A DNA stretch of 64,000 nt from Kudoa neothunni (Eukaryota; Cnidaria), in NCBI GenBank assembly GCA_964304625.1, contig OZ199839.1, forward strand, positions 5,208,001 to 5,272,000, given 5' to 3'. A program made the translations under genes and the position numbers. Position 1 is the first letter of the stretch, and the number at the start of each line of letters is the position of its first letter. Positions 27,723-38,999 of the stretch are shown here, in pieces. The notes beneath the pieces were generated by a model. It worked only from the letters and a program-made list of their open reading frames with translations, was not told the DNA's origin and did no database searches.

Positions 27723-28670
27723 CAGTGTTTCCCAATCTTTTTTCTAACACGCCCCACTTTGTTTAATAAAAAGTTCCGTATCTCATCCTATTCAGGAATA
27801 TTGATGTATTTACTTAAACTGTTGATAATTAAAAAAAATTCCCTATCACATTCAAATTTGAAAGAAATTAACCCTTAACGGCTAACCATTGGATTTTCGC
27901 GCCCATCTTTCTATTATTTTGTTGTAAACCTTAGTATATTTTGTGTAATTTCGCCAAAAGTTTAACTAATTCTATAATGACAGTCGATAGATAATACTGT
28001 TTTAAAAAAGTTGATGAAATTCTAGCGAATATGATGCATAATAAAATATAACATGTTTAACAACAAAACTTATAAACAATATAAGATGATGGTGTGCGAG
28101 TGAAACCCAAGGTTATCCTTTAAGAGTTAATATATATTTCTATTCTCATTAAAATTAAAGGTGTTCGGTCAGATCTAATTTAATCTATCGACGGACCTTA
28201 AAAATTAACATCTTTAGTTATTAATTCCGTCAAAAATAACATCAAATGAAACTCTTGGTAATGCAACCTTCATTAGGAAAGACTTTAGTATACAGGGGTC
28301 TAATAAACGGAAAATAAATAATATGGATGCAAAATTAATCAATATCATATTAGGTTTAATAAAAAAAAGGGATATATTATTCTAAATGAGACACGATTGA
28401 GAATCAAACCATTCTGATTCTATTATTTTATTCGGGTGAAAAACACGTTAAACACTATTATTAATTTTTATATAATTAATCAGTGCTTTTTGTATTTCTT
28501 ATGATATTAACCGTAACTTAAAAATAAGCGATATTGTCTTCAAAATATGTCATTCTGCCTGATTCTCTCACAATTATCCATATCACACTAATATTCAGAA
28601 ATTTCTATGCCCCACCAAAAATTTGTCACGTATCACCGGTGGGGCGTGGGACCCACGTTGGGAAACATTA
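27723..28670. mobile_element. hAT-type MITE, copy 1
   Basis: The left end is CAGTGTTTCCCAATC and the right end is GTTGGGAAACATTA, inverted relative to each other. The interior is homologous to the copy at 56395-57138. Possible 8 bp flanks GTGCAATG and CGGTAATG agree at five of eight bases, as expected for an old copy. It sits inside a SINE and has itself received a piggyBac-type MITE. Confidence 0.8.
27872..28126. mobile_element. piggyBac-type MITE nested in the hAT MITE
   Basis: This 255 bp insert is flanked by TTAA on both sides (27868-27871, 28127-28130). The ends CCCTTAACGGCTAACC and GGTTATCCTTTAAGAG are inverted repeats. The insert is absent from the other hAT copy at 56395-57138, so the empty site can be read directly. 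There is no coding capacity. Confidence 0.8.
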
Positions 28671-28905
28671 CGGTAATGGGCGATGTTGTTAGGGTGCGAT
28701 TGCTTTATATGTCAAATTTTACGTGAAGGTAAAGTTTGATCTAGCAGAGGAGGATGGTTAGATGCTTGATTTATCGTGAATGCATTAACAGGCTCGAAAT
28801 CTCTGTAGTGCCAACTCTTTACCGATAGGGTTTGGGGTGATGGTTGTCGCGGAAACGAGGATGTTTAGTGAGTTAAACTCCCTCACTATTGCAAAAGATA
28901 CGGGG

Positions 28906-29820
28906 TGGCCAAAAATTCATTGGATAAAAATTAATTGCAATTGTGAATTTTTAAAAAAGTAAATCCCTAGTATAATATAATTTAAACATACTTTTTTCTG
29001 GTCCATTGACAAAATTCACTTATTTGGCACCTGTTTTGAAAAAATGGTAGCAGATGACCCAATACAGTTGAAATGGATGAAAAATGCGAAAAGATGAAAT
29101 GTTATTAGCTTAACTAATTTTTTAAAATTTTTAATTATGACGAATCATCTTTTAACGCCAAGAGAATACAATACATAGAAATTTCTGAGTTTCGGCTATT
29201 CCAAAAAGTTCTATTCAATAATTTTGACTTGGCAGAAAGCTAATTTATTATTGCAGATGAAAAATATTTGTTCGACAAAATTTTTAACATATATCCAATA
29301 TTATATGGACTCCTATGTGAAAATATCAGCATTATACATTTAACGAATTTCGAAGCTAGCTTGTTCAAAATTCGGGAGGACAGAATTGATGAATTAACTC
29401 TTGAAGAGAAACATGCTGTATTCAATCTAAAATTTCCCCGATCAAATTTAAGAGAAAATGAGATTCTTATTGAATCCGATGATTATGTTTTCAATGCCCT
29501 TAGAAAAGGAAAATTAAAAAAATAATAAAAACTCCGCATTTTATGGAGAATAAATTTATTACATGATCCTTCAATCTGACTGGAATGTTATTCGGCTACT
29601 CCCGTCGTACTTTTGACGACCATCGTCAAAACTTATCACCATAAACCTAGAAATGTAAAGATTTCTGAAGACAAAGAAAAGATTGGGGTACAAAAAATTG
29701 TATCGTAAGCTTTTTCGTCAAATTTATAATTTTATGTTAATTCATCTCTATATTTATTATTATTATTAATAGCGTTCAAAAAATATATTAAAATTTCGAA
29801 TTGATCCATAGAAACAAAAT
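28906..29820 (+). other. Unrecognised open frame 29268-29525 and flanks
   Basis: The plus-strand frame from 29268 encodes 85 residues with ordinary composition (LTLEEKHAVFNLKFPRSN near residue 48, ending RKGKLKK). It is preceded by coding-like but interrupted sequence from about 29000. I do not recognise the family. The acidic-to-basic tail and surrounding elements suggest a transposon remnant, but this is a guess. Confidence 0.3.
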
Positions 29821-30160
29821 AACTAAAAATTTTTAAGCAACATACTATAATGGTCTGGATTATGCAAATTAAATTATGATAATTTCTGTGAAGGAAAGTT
29901 TCAATCCCGCCGTTCATTTAAAAATTTCGTGGCTCAGCACCAACGCTAAATAAGTTAAGGTCAGCGTTGCATCTTTTTCATTCCGAATTATTTAAATCCC
30001 GTTAAAGTGTTATCTAAAACGTTACTTTGTGATCCTGAGATTTATAAAAGTTGAATTCAGGCCCGGCTCAGAAAGTTGGTGCATCACTAACTTTTTAAGA
30101 GATAAAAAAATAGAAAAAGTAATAGAGATAGAAGAAAACCTATGAAAATTGTTATGTACA
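29820..30160 (-). repeat. Dispersed repeat family A, copy 2
   Basis: The reverse complement matches copies at 3190-3740 and 41620-42100, including TCTCTATTACTTTTTCTATT, CTTAAAAAGTTAGTG, a GAGCCGGGCCTGAATTC block and AATAATTCGGAA. It is closer to the 41.6 kb copy at the 5' end. No ends or coding sequence were identified. Confidence 0.7.
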
Positions 30161-30860
30161 TAATCTCTTCCCAGTCCTGTACACAAACCTGGTAATTAGT
30201 TGAGTAATCCATTTAATTCATTTTTCATAATCATTGTATTTTTGTGTCAACGTGTTTTCCCTTGCTAACGTTTTGCTAAACTTGGACACAACAAAAATTA
30301 ATCGATATTGCTAAAATTAGCATCGTTTAGCTCGTTATAAACATTCACAAATCGCGTTGACTTCAACATAAACAACTTAAATAATTTGATGAAATAAAAG
30401 TACAACCATCCGCATTGAATTTAATCACATAAAGTTGAACTTAGCGGACGATTTCAATGAAACCTATGGACTCAAAACTTCCATTATAACGCTTCAATCA
30501 ATGTAATTTTAACGTTCCCCACAAATTCGTTATTCATGAAACATTATAGATTTTTTATCACATCGAAAACCATTAATAGAACTTATAAAATATACTTATC
30601 AAGTCATATACGTTAAAACTCCACAAATAAGGAGTGTATTTGCACGAACACCCGAATTTACACACTAAATTTATACAAAAAGTCAGATAGCAGCAGTTAA
30701 TCATCATTTAATAAAGCATATAAGGAGGAAAATTAACTCCAACCGACCATCAGCAGGTCATAAACAGATGTTAATCCTATTGTTAAACTCAAGTAATCTT
30801 ATAAACAAACTTTGAATCGACAAAATCACCATGTTCTAAACTATTTTGGGAACATTTGGA

Positions 30861-31909
30861 GGTTAATTTACAGTATACGTGTCCAGCGCTCGTAATTTTT
30901 CGTCTGCATCCGGTACACGCGCCTTGACTATTCCGAAAAATGCAAAATTTCGATTTTTAAACAATTGATAGAATTACAATTTTAGATTATGATCATTTTC
31001 GTGATAACCAACAATATACAATTAATATTTTAGAAAATTTAGGTTGTATAAATCTAAATCGATCATGTAATTGCGGCGGGAAATTAAAATTGATATCTCG
31101 CAGTGGTATAAGTGACAAATATCAGTTAAAATGCAACCATTGCAAAAAAAGGGTGTCTATAAGAAACGGAACAATTTTCGAACTCTCAAAACTTCCTTTA
31201 TGGAAGTTATTTTTGTTGATAGTTGTAACTCTTCAACATCCAACTATGACTTATGAAGATTTAACGAGACATTTGGACATTTCCTCATATTCTACGATTT
31301 TCGAATGGAAAACAATAGTTAAGGACATCATGTTTTTAAAGTTAAATGAAGAATTTTCCAAAATTGGTGGGAACGGTGTTGTTGTTCAAATAGACGAAAC
31401 TGCCATGTGTAAAAGAAAATATGATGTTGGTCGAATCCTGAAAAATCAACAATTTTGGATGATCGGAGGAATTGATGAAAATGGTAACTGTTTTCTTAAA
31501 CTTTCACGATATCGAAATCGCCAAGTTCTTGAAGACATTATATTAAACAATGTTGAAGCCGGATCTACCATATGGGCTGATGGTTGGGCTGGTTACAATA
31601 GACTTGAAGATTTAGGTTTCGTTCATGGCACTGTTATTCACAAGAACAACTTTGTTTCGCTTCAAGGAGTCCACACAAATAAGATTGAGTCAACATGGGG
31701 GGCATTCAAAAAAAATATCGCTCCATAACAAATAAAAATCCAGATACACTCCCAAGCTATATATTTGATTTCTTATATAGAAGAAAATATAAGGGGAAAG
31801 AAATTAGAACGTTATTTAAGTTTTTATTAACGAATTATAACCCTTGTTGAAATTTCACGATGTTTTGTATTTTTTGCCGAACGCTGGACACGTATACTGT
31901 AAATTAGCC
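30861..31909 (+). mobile_element. Merlin-type DNA transposon with complete ends
   Basis: This 1,049 bp element is bounded by inverted repeats. The left begins GGTTAATTTACAGTATACGT; the right, reverse complemented, begins GGCTAATTTACAGTATACGT and continues in agreement through TGTCCAGCG. The 8 bp flanks CATTTGGA and AATTTGGA match at seven of eight bases, as expected for the Merlin/IS1016 group. The near-identical ends suggest it is young compared with its neighbours. Confidence 0.92.
30961..31850 (+). pseudogene. Merlin transposase (IS1595/ISXO2-like DDE), nearly complete
   Basis: This is a cut-and-paste transposase of the Merlin family. The zinc ribbon is visible as CNCGG...CNHCKKR near 31065-31150. 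The DDE core is present: first Asp in VVQIDETAMCKRKY, second Asp in IWADGWAGYNRL, and Glu in GVHTNKIESTWGAFKK. The frame is open from 30961 to 31728 but has no ATG before the ribbon, and a TAA lies just upstream at 30958-30960. An A run at about 31708-31715 shifts the frame. The C-terminal helix with NKNPDTLPSYIFDFLYRRK continues in the next frame to 31850. So two defects separate it from a usual transposase; an unseen 5' intron could explain one. Confidence 0.85.
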
Positions 31910-32024
31910 AATTTGGAAGTGTATAAACGATTTAAATATTTTTTGAAACTTTGTGATTTATAAAAAATTTTGACGCACATGCGTATTTGCTGACACACGC
32001 ACGGACACTTCAGCTCTATATATA

Positions 32025-34050
32025 CAATGGGTGACGGCTAATTCGCACTTTTATTTAGCGCATGCGCAAAAGATGTGTGTGGATTTTATAAGAAATATAT
32101 TATCCTACTTTTTTAAAATAAAATTTGTTATTTTCGTTGGCTTAAATCCTTTTGTGGGACTAGAAACATTTACTCTTCTGGTTTGTGAAGATAATCCAAA
32201 ATATTTGATCCATTCTTAATGAAGTATCCCTTTAAATATTCAAAGCATTTCAGCGCTTCTTTCGTGGTATATGACTCTTCTTTGTATGTTTCGGGTTCAC
32301 AATCAGACAATTCTTCTATATCCATGGTTGCGCCATTGTTTCAATGGTTGTCCTCAAATTCACAGACTTGAACGAGTTCTTCTTCATCTTGGCATTGTAT
32401 TATTTTTGGATTGTCGATTTCATCTAAACTTCATGGTTTTCAAGTTCGTCTATGTATAATTATTAAGTTTGTAAAAAATAGTAATAAGGATCTTCGTTAT
32501 CATCGAATCTAAATCCAGCCTTCTTGAAACAATTGGATTTGTTTGGATCGTTACGTGCTCCCACAATTTTTTTACAAGTATCAACGCCTCTAATAAATCA
32601 ATTGGCTTAAGTTCCACATCATTCTCAACTAAAAATGTAGATCTATTTATTAGATATCTTCCATAAACAGATTTAAATGAATTAATAATCCCTTGATCCA
32701 TAGGTTGCAAAACACTAGTTGTGTTTTTAGGGAAAAATAATAATTCAATATTTGATAATTGTAATGGTGAATGGCAACTCGCATTATCAAGAAATAGTAC
32801 AATTTTTTTGTTCTGCTCTTTGAAATTAGCATTTAATTTAACTAAATATTTCTTAAATATCTCCGAGGTCATCCATGCTTTCTTATTGGAGAAGTAAGGA
32901 ACTGGAGTATCTTTCAAATTTTTAAAACACCTTGGTTTTTCATGATGACCAATCACTAAGGGTTCCAATTTTTCGCCTAATAATGATGCTCCCAATAAAA
33001 GCGTGACTCTTTTTTTTGATCGCTTTGAGCATTTTGCATTTACCTCAGTAGATAGAACATAACTTCTCCCTAAATTAAGTTACTATAAATACGTTCGCGT
33101 GAATATAACGTATTGTAAAATAATTCTTAAAAAATTCCAATGGGTATTTGTTGATGATTGACATAAATTAAATGTTGATATAATTATTTTTTTAACGACA
33201 TGTAACAATTCAATGATGCTTTTTGTCGTTTTTGTATAGCTTATATATCTTACTGGGATGTTGTTTATAGAATAGAGCTGTTTCATCAAGGTTGTACACT
33301 TGTTCAGCTTTATAATTTTTCAATATATTTTTTAATTGAAGTTTCCAATCATCGACAGTTTCCATGTTTACCATGTTTGCCCCACCATGAAAATTTAGTC
33401 GTCGTAAATTAAATCTTTCGTTGAATCCACGAAACCAACCATAGCTCATATCTTCCGCGTCTTTATTAATGTTTTTTGCAAATTTATATCGTTTCGAAAT
33501 AATTTCCAACGACGAAATTTCCAATTTTTTAGACCTCATCCATATTAACCACTCAAAAACTTGTTGATCAATTTCATCATTTGAATCCTTTTTCAAGGTT
33601 TTACGATTTTTCTTGACTACTCCGGTCTCAGCGGAGCTCTTTATTTCCTCTTTTTTTAATAATATTCCATTCAAAGTTGAAATAGAGGATAAGCCAAAGT
33701 GTTTCACTGTGTGATTTTTAGCATTTTGTGGAGGCTGAATTTCGAAGTATTTAATAATATTATATTTTTCGGTAAGTGTCATCCATTTATGCTTTCTTTG
33801 TTCACCCATATTTCCGTATTAAATGATACCGGCGCGCGTTTTGCATCCCTGCTCCACGGAAATTAGTGCGAATTATCCATCAATGGGTTTAACTCATAAA
33901 ATTTTCTTATATTTAATAGGATAAAACATTTTAAAGTTGTATATCGTCATAATTAATTATTCTACTCATATATATATATAATGATAAAAACCTCCAGGTT
34001 TATTTATTTTGGCGACAATGAAAAAAATGTGAATTAGCCGTCACCCACTG
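32025..34050 (-). mobile_element. Tigger/pogo-type DNA transposon
   Basis: This 2,026 bp element has inverted ends CAATGGGTGACGGCTAATTC (left) and, reverse complemented, CAGTGGGTGACGGCTAATTC (right). TA flanks are at 32023-32024 and 34051-34052. The transposase lies on the minus strand. A partial internal copy of the end motif (GTGCGAATTATCCATC) occurs near 33865. Confidence 0.92.
32450..33809 (-). pseudogene. Tigger transposase, interrupted
   Basis: The N-terminal part (33809-33210) has a psq/CENP-B-type HTH region (MTLTEKYNIIKYFE), the second HTH with YGWFRGFNERFNLR, and the first catalytic Asp in YNLDETALFYK. The C-terminal part (about 33060-32450) has KKRVTLLLGASLLGEKL, the second Asp in IVLFLDNASCHS and the third Asp in QPMDQGIINSFKS. 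About 130-150 extra bases at 33065-33210 separate the two parts. They could be an intron or an insertion; I could not find a clean splice. All three catalytic aspartates are present. Confidence 0.88.
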
Positions 34051-35490
34051 TAGTAGATAAAGGATTATTTATTATTAATTATTCTATTCCTGTATTTAAT
34101 TTATGCTATATCTTGTGTGTCAAAAGTTATTATTTATCTTGATATTTCTTATTATTTATTGAAAAACAACGTAAAATGACAGAAAAAATATTTGTTTAAT
34201 TTTTTCTAAATGTACACCTGATTGTGTGGTTTCAACAAACGTTCAGATGTGCGCTGCATAAAATGGTTCCAATTTTAGAGACTTTCAATAAAAATAAGTT
34301 TCGTTAGTAAGATGTTTAACGCGCCCTATGAGGTTTCAAATATAATTATTGAGACATTAAATGAATTAAATTTTCTAAATTCACATTTTATATTAATATT
34401 TAAAAATTAAAAAAAAATTTTTTATTTCCGATCTCTTTAACTAATAATGAGAAATTTTTATATCGATATATATAATCATCTCCAGTGATTTTGGATTATT
34501 GCCAAGTTTTCTAATAATTACATAAATTGATTTTGAAAAGTTATAAATAAAAATAATTGATTATACAATAAAGAATTGATCTTTTTGTAGCAATTAATTT
34601 TGGACCGTCACTGCTATTGGTTTTCAAGGTAAAATCCTAGGTGTTACTTTTTTTGCTAACTTTTTCGTTACAAAGCCCTCAGTCGATGATCAGACTGATT
34701 TCACACACACAACACTACAATAAACTGATATAGATATCCTTATATCTTTACATCAGCAGAATGTAACAGAAGTATAGTCTTCTAATCATTATTATCTCAA
34801 GCAGACCACAACTATTTTAAGATCATATGTGTCAATAATATAAGGTTTTGCAATGTTCTTAACAAATCTTAAAGATTCAAAATCCAATTCAACTTTTCAT
34901 TCTGCATCATACTATATATAACTGTAGACACAGGTCATAAATAGTAGGCGACTATACACTCTAACAAAAATTTCCATTGAAGAATAGACACAATAGAGGT
35001 GAGTGGATTGGTTGAAAGCATGATTCTAGCATAGATACTCAAAGTTCAGATCAATATCATACGTAGAATCCATCCTTATTCTATTTTCTAACAGTGTAAC
35101 CTTTGACTAGCTATGAAATGTCGTTCAACGCTCCTTGCGAATGTTTCTATTCGTGTGACTTGCCATGCCAATAAATACTTCTTCATCTTTTTTAATAATT
35201 GAAATCCTATTCTATAAAGATGTTCGATTCCCATCATAAGAATAGAAAAAATATTTTAATTTATGCCAGAAAAACACTTTAATACATTATATCACTATCC
35301 ATATAACGTCGGAAATTTGAAATATATTCTCTAATAATCATATGCGGGATGATTTTGGATTGACACCTTTAGTAAGAATGAGAACCCCTTATCAATTCAT
35401 TAGATTGTTTTTAATTATTGCAAGATAATAACATTCAAAGAAACCCCGAACAAGTTAATTGGAAAATGAAATTCGTGTGGAATAGATATA
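34051..35490. other. Intergenic, 3' flank of the amidase gene
   Basis: This stretch is AT-rich with no open frame of protein-like composition and no repeat ends that I could pair. Confidence 0.4.
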
Positions 35491-38197
35491 TTAGATCGGA
35501 GAAGCAATGACCTTAGGACATCGTTTCTCAGCCGGTAAAAACGACTCAATAAGACCTCCCATCTCATAGAGAATGTCCTCTTTCCACCAAGATGCCTGAA
35601 GTTGAATTGCAACTGGAAGATTTTCCTCGGCGGTTGTGTCAATTTGTACGGTGAGAGCTGGAATTCCGGTTGCACTAGCAAGTCCTACATATCTAGATTG
35701 TTTCATTAAGAATAGAAATATTTTTGTTTCATAGCAATTTTTAATTACAGTGTTGTTCTTGCCGTAGTAGCCTCATCTAGCACACCATTGGCGTCATCTC
35801 CATCTACGATTTTCTGTGCCAAAACTCCCGTCGCTAATAACGCAATTGTAAAGATCTCTTACAAAACTAGGGAATTCACCTGGTGTGATTAATACGTCAA
35901 ATTTAGAAAACATGTCTTTGACAATGAGTTGGGCTCTTCTTCTTTGTCGAAGTGCCTACGGATTAACAGATTCGAATAAAATAATGTATGGAATGAGTCG
36001 TTTTGCAAATCATTTTACAAACTCACTTGATCGTATTCTTTCTCGGTTATATCATGTCCCAAACTATTGATCATTGTAGCATTAGAGCAAGGCTAAATAT
36101 ATCCACATAAATTTATGCCCATCTACTTTCAGGTATCATACAAAGCTTGCCATAGCGGCACTCTTTCCAATAACTTTGGCAATCCTTGTTGCAGCATCCT
36201 TAACAAAAAATGCTCGTGTAGCTGCTCCTATTTCCTTATTCGCAAATTTGAAAAAACAAAATAATCGGTCATGATGTATCACTTGCATCTCTGGTATGCA
36301 ATATTCAACCACTGTGAATCCCATATCCTTCAAACGTTTAACTGTCGATTCGACTGCTGATATGATCGATTTATCATGTGCACACTATACTCAACTACAA
36401 TCCCACACCGCCAACTCATAGGTTACATTAGTGAGACTAGAATCATAGCCTATCTTGATTTTGGACGCCAATTCAGATGGTGAATCTTTAAAGGTAGGTA
36501 GAGCTATGGATGGTTGATAGAGTGTTGATGGATGAAGGTCATCCGGTCCTGCGATTATACCTGGATATGCTTACAGAGCATACTGCCTCATTTTAAACAT
36601 ACCATATATAATTGCATGGTCTCTAACATTGGTAGTTATAGCATCTACGTAAAATAAACACCTATTTCCATGCCATATATAATGTACTAATAACAATCAT
36701 GCTGGAAGATTCATAATTGGTATCGCCGCTTGAAACTCTAAAGGTTGTTCCTAAAGCAGTACCACGAACGCATAAGGATTGTGTGAAGTTTAAGCATTAC
36801 CTCTCAAACCAACAACTCCGGTAAATGCTGGAGGAATTCGATTTGATCCTAAACCATCCAAACCGATAGAAAAGGGTACTAACCCTATATTTGATTTAGC
36901 ATTAGTGAGATAAAACCATCACAACAACGAATAAATTACCACTGGATACCACGGCAGCAGATCCATTGCTGCTTCCTCCACAATAGAATTTGGTATTGTA
37001 CGGATTTTTGACGTGCCCATGTACCCTAAGTATTACGATTGTTATTGAGTAGAGTGACCATATAACGGCGACGCTAACAACATTAGGATATTTACTTAGA
37101 AGGATTGTAGCCAATGACATTTAAACCTGCGAACACCATGTTTGCAGTGCCAATGAGAATAGCACCAGCTTCCAACAACTTTTTGACAACTGTGCACGTA
37201 GCTACACAGTGTTTGTCCAACATTAAAGGAGTGCCGAAATGAATATGATATCCGGCCTAATGATTTACGTATGTTAAATGTGCAGGGTATCTCAACAATT
37301 ACAATATCAATTTCATCTTTGACAAAGAAGGGAACCCCATCGATCACAGAAAGTGGTACATTCTTTTGGAAGCGCTCAGTTGATTCCTTGGCAGCCTACC
37401 ACACGAAATATGGAGAGGGACCGATAATATGTTTTATAATACTTGCATTATTTCCTCGGTGTGGACTTCAATAACAGCATTTAAGTTTTTGATCTCATCA
37501 CTTTCCATGATCTTAATTAACTTTGTGCAAACCTCCGTCGGTGTAGTTGATTTTGACCTACAAGCAATCATTAGTCCAATGGTGAATGAATACAATATTT
37601 TTATTAAAAAACTCCACTTTAATAAGTAGATAGCTAAGTTCACCTAATAGAGGAAAAAAATATACCTATAAGCATCATAATAATCACTAAGAGTTTTGTA
37701 TGGTTGGACTTCAACCCTTGAAATTAATATTTTAAAACTCCAAATCGACAACAACTACCCGTCCTTAATCAATCTATTTAGATCCTCAACAGGTGGATCA
37801 ACCAAAGGATGAGCATCTTCAGTAGCATAGGTTTCGTTAACTTTAATCAACGGCTCATCTTCGATATGAGAGGACATCAACTCATCGAATCCAAGGTTCC
37901 TATGCATTGCACATACTTGGCGAACCGGGCAAATTATTTATAAATACTTTTTAAGTTTTCCCACAAATGCCCATTTGGTAAATCTCTAAAATAAAAGGGA
38001 TCAGCGATATACGTACAAAGTTATCTACTCCTGTCGCCACATTTACACTCATCAAAGCAGCAGTTCCATTGAGTCGCCCAACTATCTGCAATGATAGTTA
38101 AATGTCATTGTATTGCATTCAACGAAATTACTGAAGAATATTCTTTATAATTGGTAGATTTTGCAGGTTCAATAACTCCAGCAACCTTAATGGCCAT
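35491..38197 (-). CDS. FAAH: Fatty acid amide hydrolase, plant-type amidase (18 exons)
   Basis: This amidase-signature enzyme is expected to hydrolyse N-acylethanolamines and related fatty amides. Exons, high to low: 38197-38132, 38085-38017, 37985-37948, 37899-37759, 37716-37666, 37557-37443, 37395-37303, 37256-37096, 37025-36940, 36884-36801, 36750-36688, 36644-36603, 36569-36427, 36384-36142, 36092-36027, 35955-35880, 35833-35749, 35692-35491. All 17 introns are GT-AG (31-108 nt) and every join keeps frame, giving 607 residues. Catalytic residues fit the Lys-Ser-Ser triad: Lys186 in GVPFFVKDEID, Ser263 in CGGSSNGSAA, Ser287 in GLDGLGSNRIP. Ser263-Ser287 spacing is 24, as in known FAAH. Similarity to Arabidopsis FAAH runs end to end (YRSKSTTPTEV, LEAGAILIGTANM, DVLITPATG). 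The frames look broken until spliced. I judge it intact. Confidence 0.93.
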
Positions 38198-38999
38198 CGT
38201 TGAAGGTTTCCGATGCGCTAATAAACTAATCTCATATGTGAATGCTAAGAAGTAGCGACTTTTCTCATTAACACGACAATTTTAACTCTCCTAAGAATAA
38301 ACAGCCGTCTCTGAACCAATTATTATATTAAACTAGAAATTTTGAGGACTTGTAACGAATTTAATGCCCTTTTTTCTTAAATCTATCGAATCAACATTTT
38401 CACTAACGTGTGAGCTCAAACCAATCTTTTACGCTTCGTATAAAGCTTTTTTATGGAGATCAAATGACGATTAAATTTGTTAATGAACGATTTTTCACGT
38501 GATTAGTAACAAATTATTAGTCTTTGTGTGATATACCACCACTAGAACGAGTGTGTGTAAGGCGATCGTCACCAGGTTCGTGGAGATTAATTCTAGGAAT
38601 ATGCCACCTCTTATTCCACCCAAAATGTATAATAATTAAGAGTTTGAGGTCATTAGAATATCGTTAAATTTGCATAACAAGTAACCTAAATTCGTTAGTG
38701 CAGCTTACCTCAATTGGATGCTAAATACTAAAAATCCCTTAAAGGTACAGCCTTAAAAATAAACCTTTTTTTTACTTTAGTCAAATACATTTCCCTGTGG
38801 ATCGAAAAATACATAATTTTTACATGTTAACTATTAGAATGAATAATTAAATTAAAAAATTACTAAAATGAAGTATTTAATGCTCATAACTTCAATGTTA
38901 ATCTCACATTAAAATAATTCCAAACAAATGATAAACAAATTTTATGACCACTTAATATGAAAAGAACCGTCCTATAACATTTCTAATAAATGATATTTT
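38198..38999. other. Intergenic, upstream of the amidase gene
   Basis: No gene was seen. The minus-strand promoter of the amidase should lie at the left edge. Confidence 0.4.

Larger units (their letters stand above)
27601..28905 (+). repeat. tRNA-derived SINE, split by a hAT MITE
   Basis: The head at about 27601-27680 has an A-box-like TAGCCTAGTGGTTTGATG and a B-box GTTCGATTCCC, as in RNA polymerase III promoters. The body resumes after the hAT insert at 28671 and includes GAAACGAGGATGTTTAGTG near 28855. That block recurs as AAACGAGGATGTTTAGTGG near 44180 and, weakly, near 48375. The cloverleaf is too degraded to call a functional tRNA. Confidence 0.65.

Noticed and set aside
35491-38197. 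Amidase fragments as a decayed pseudogene
   Set aside because: All 17 frame changes coincide with GT-AG introns that restore one frame, with catalytic residues intact.
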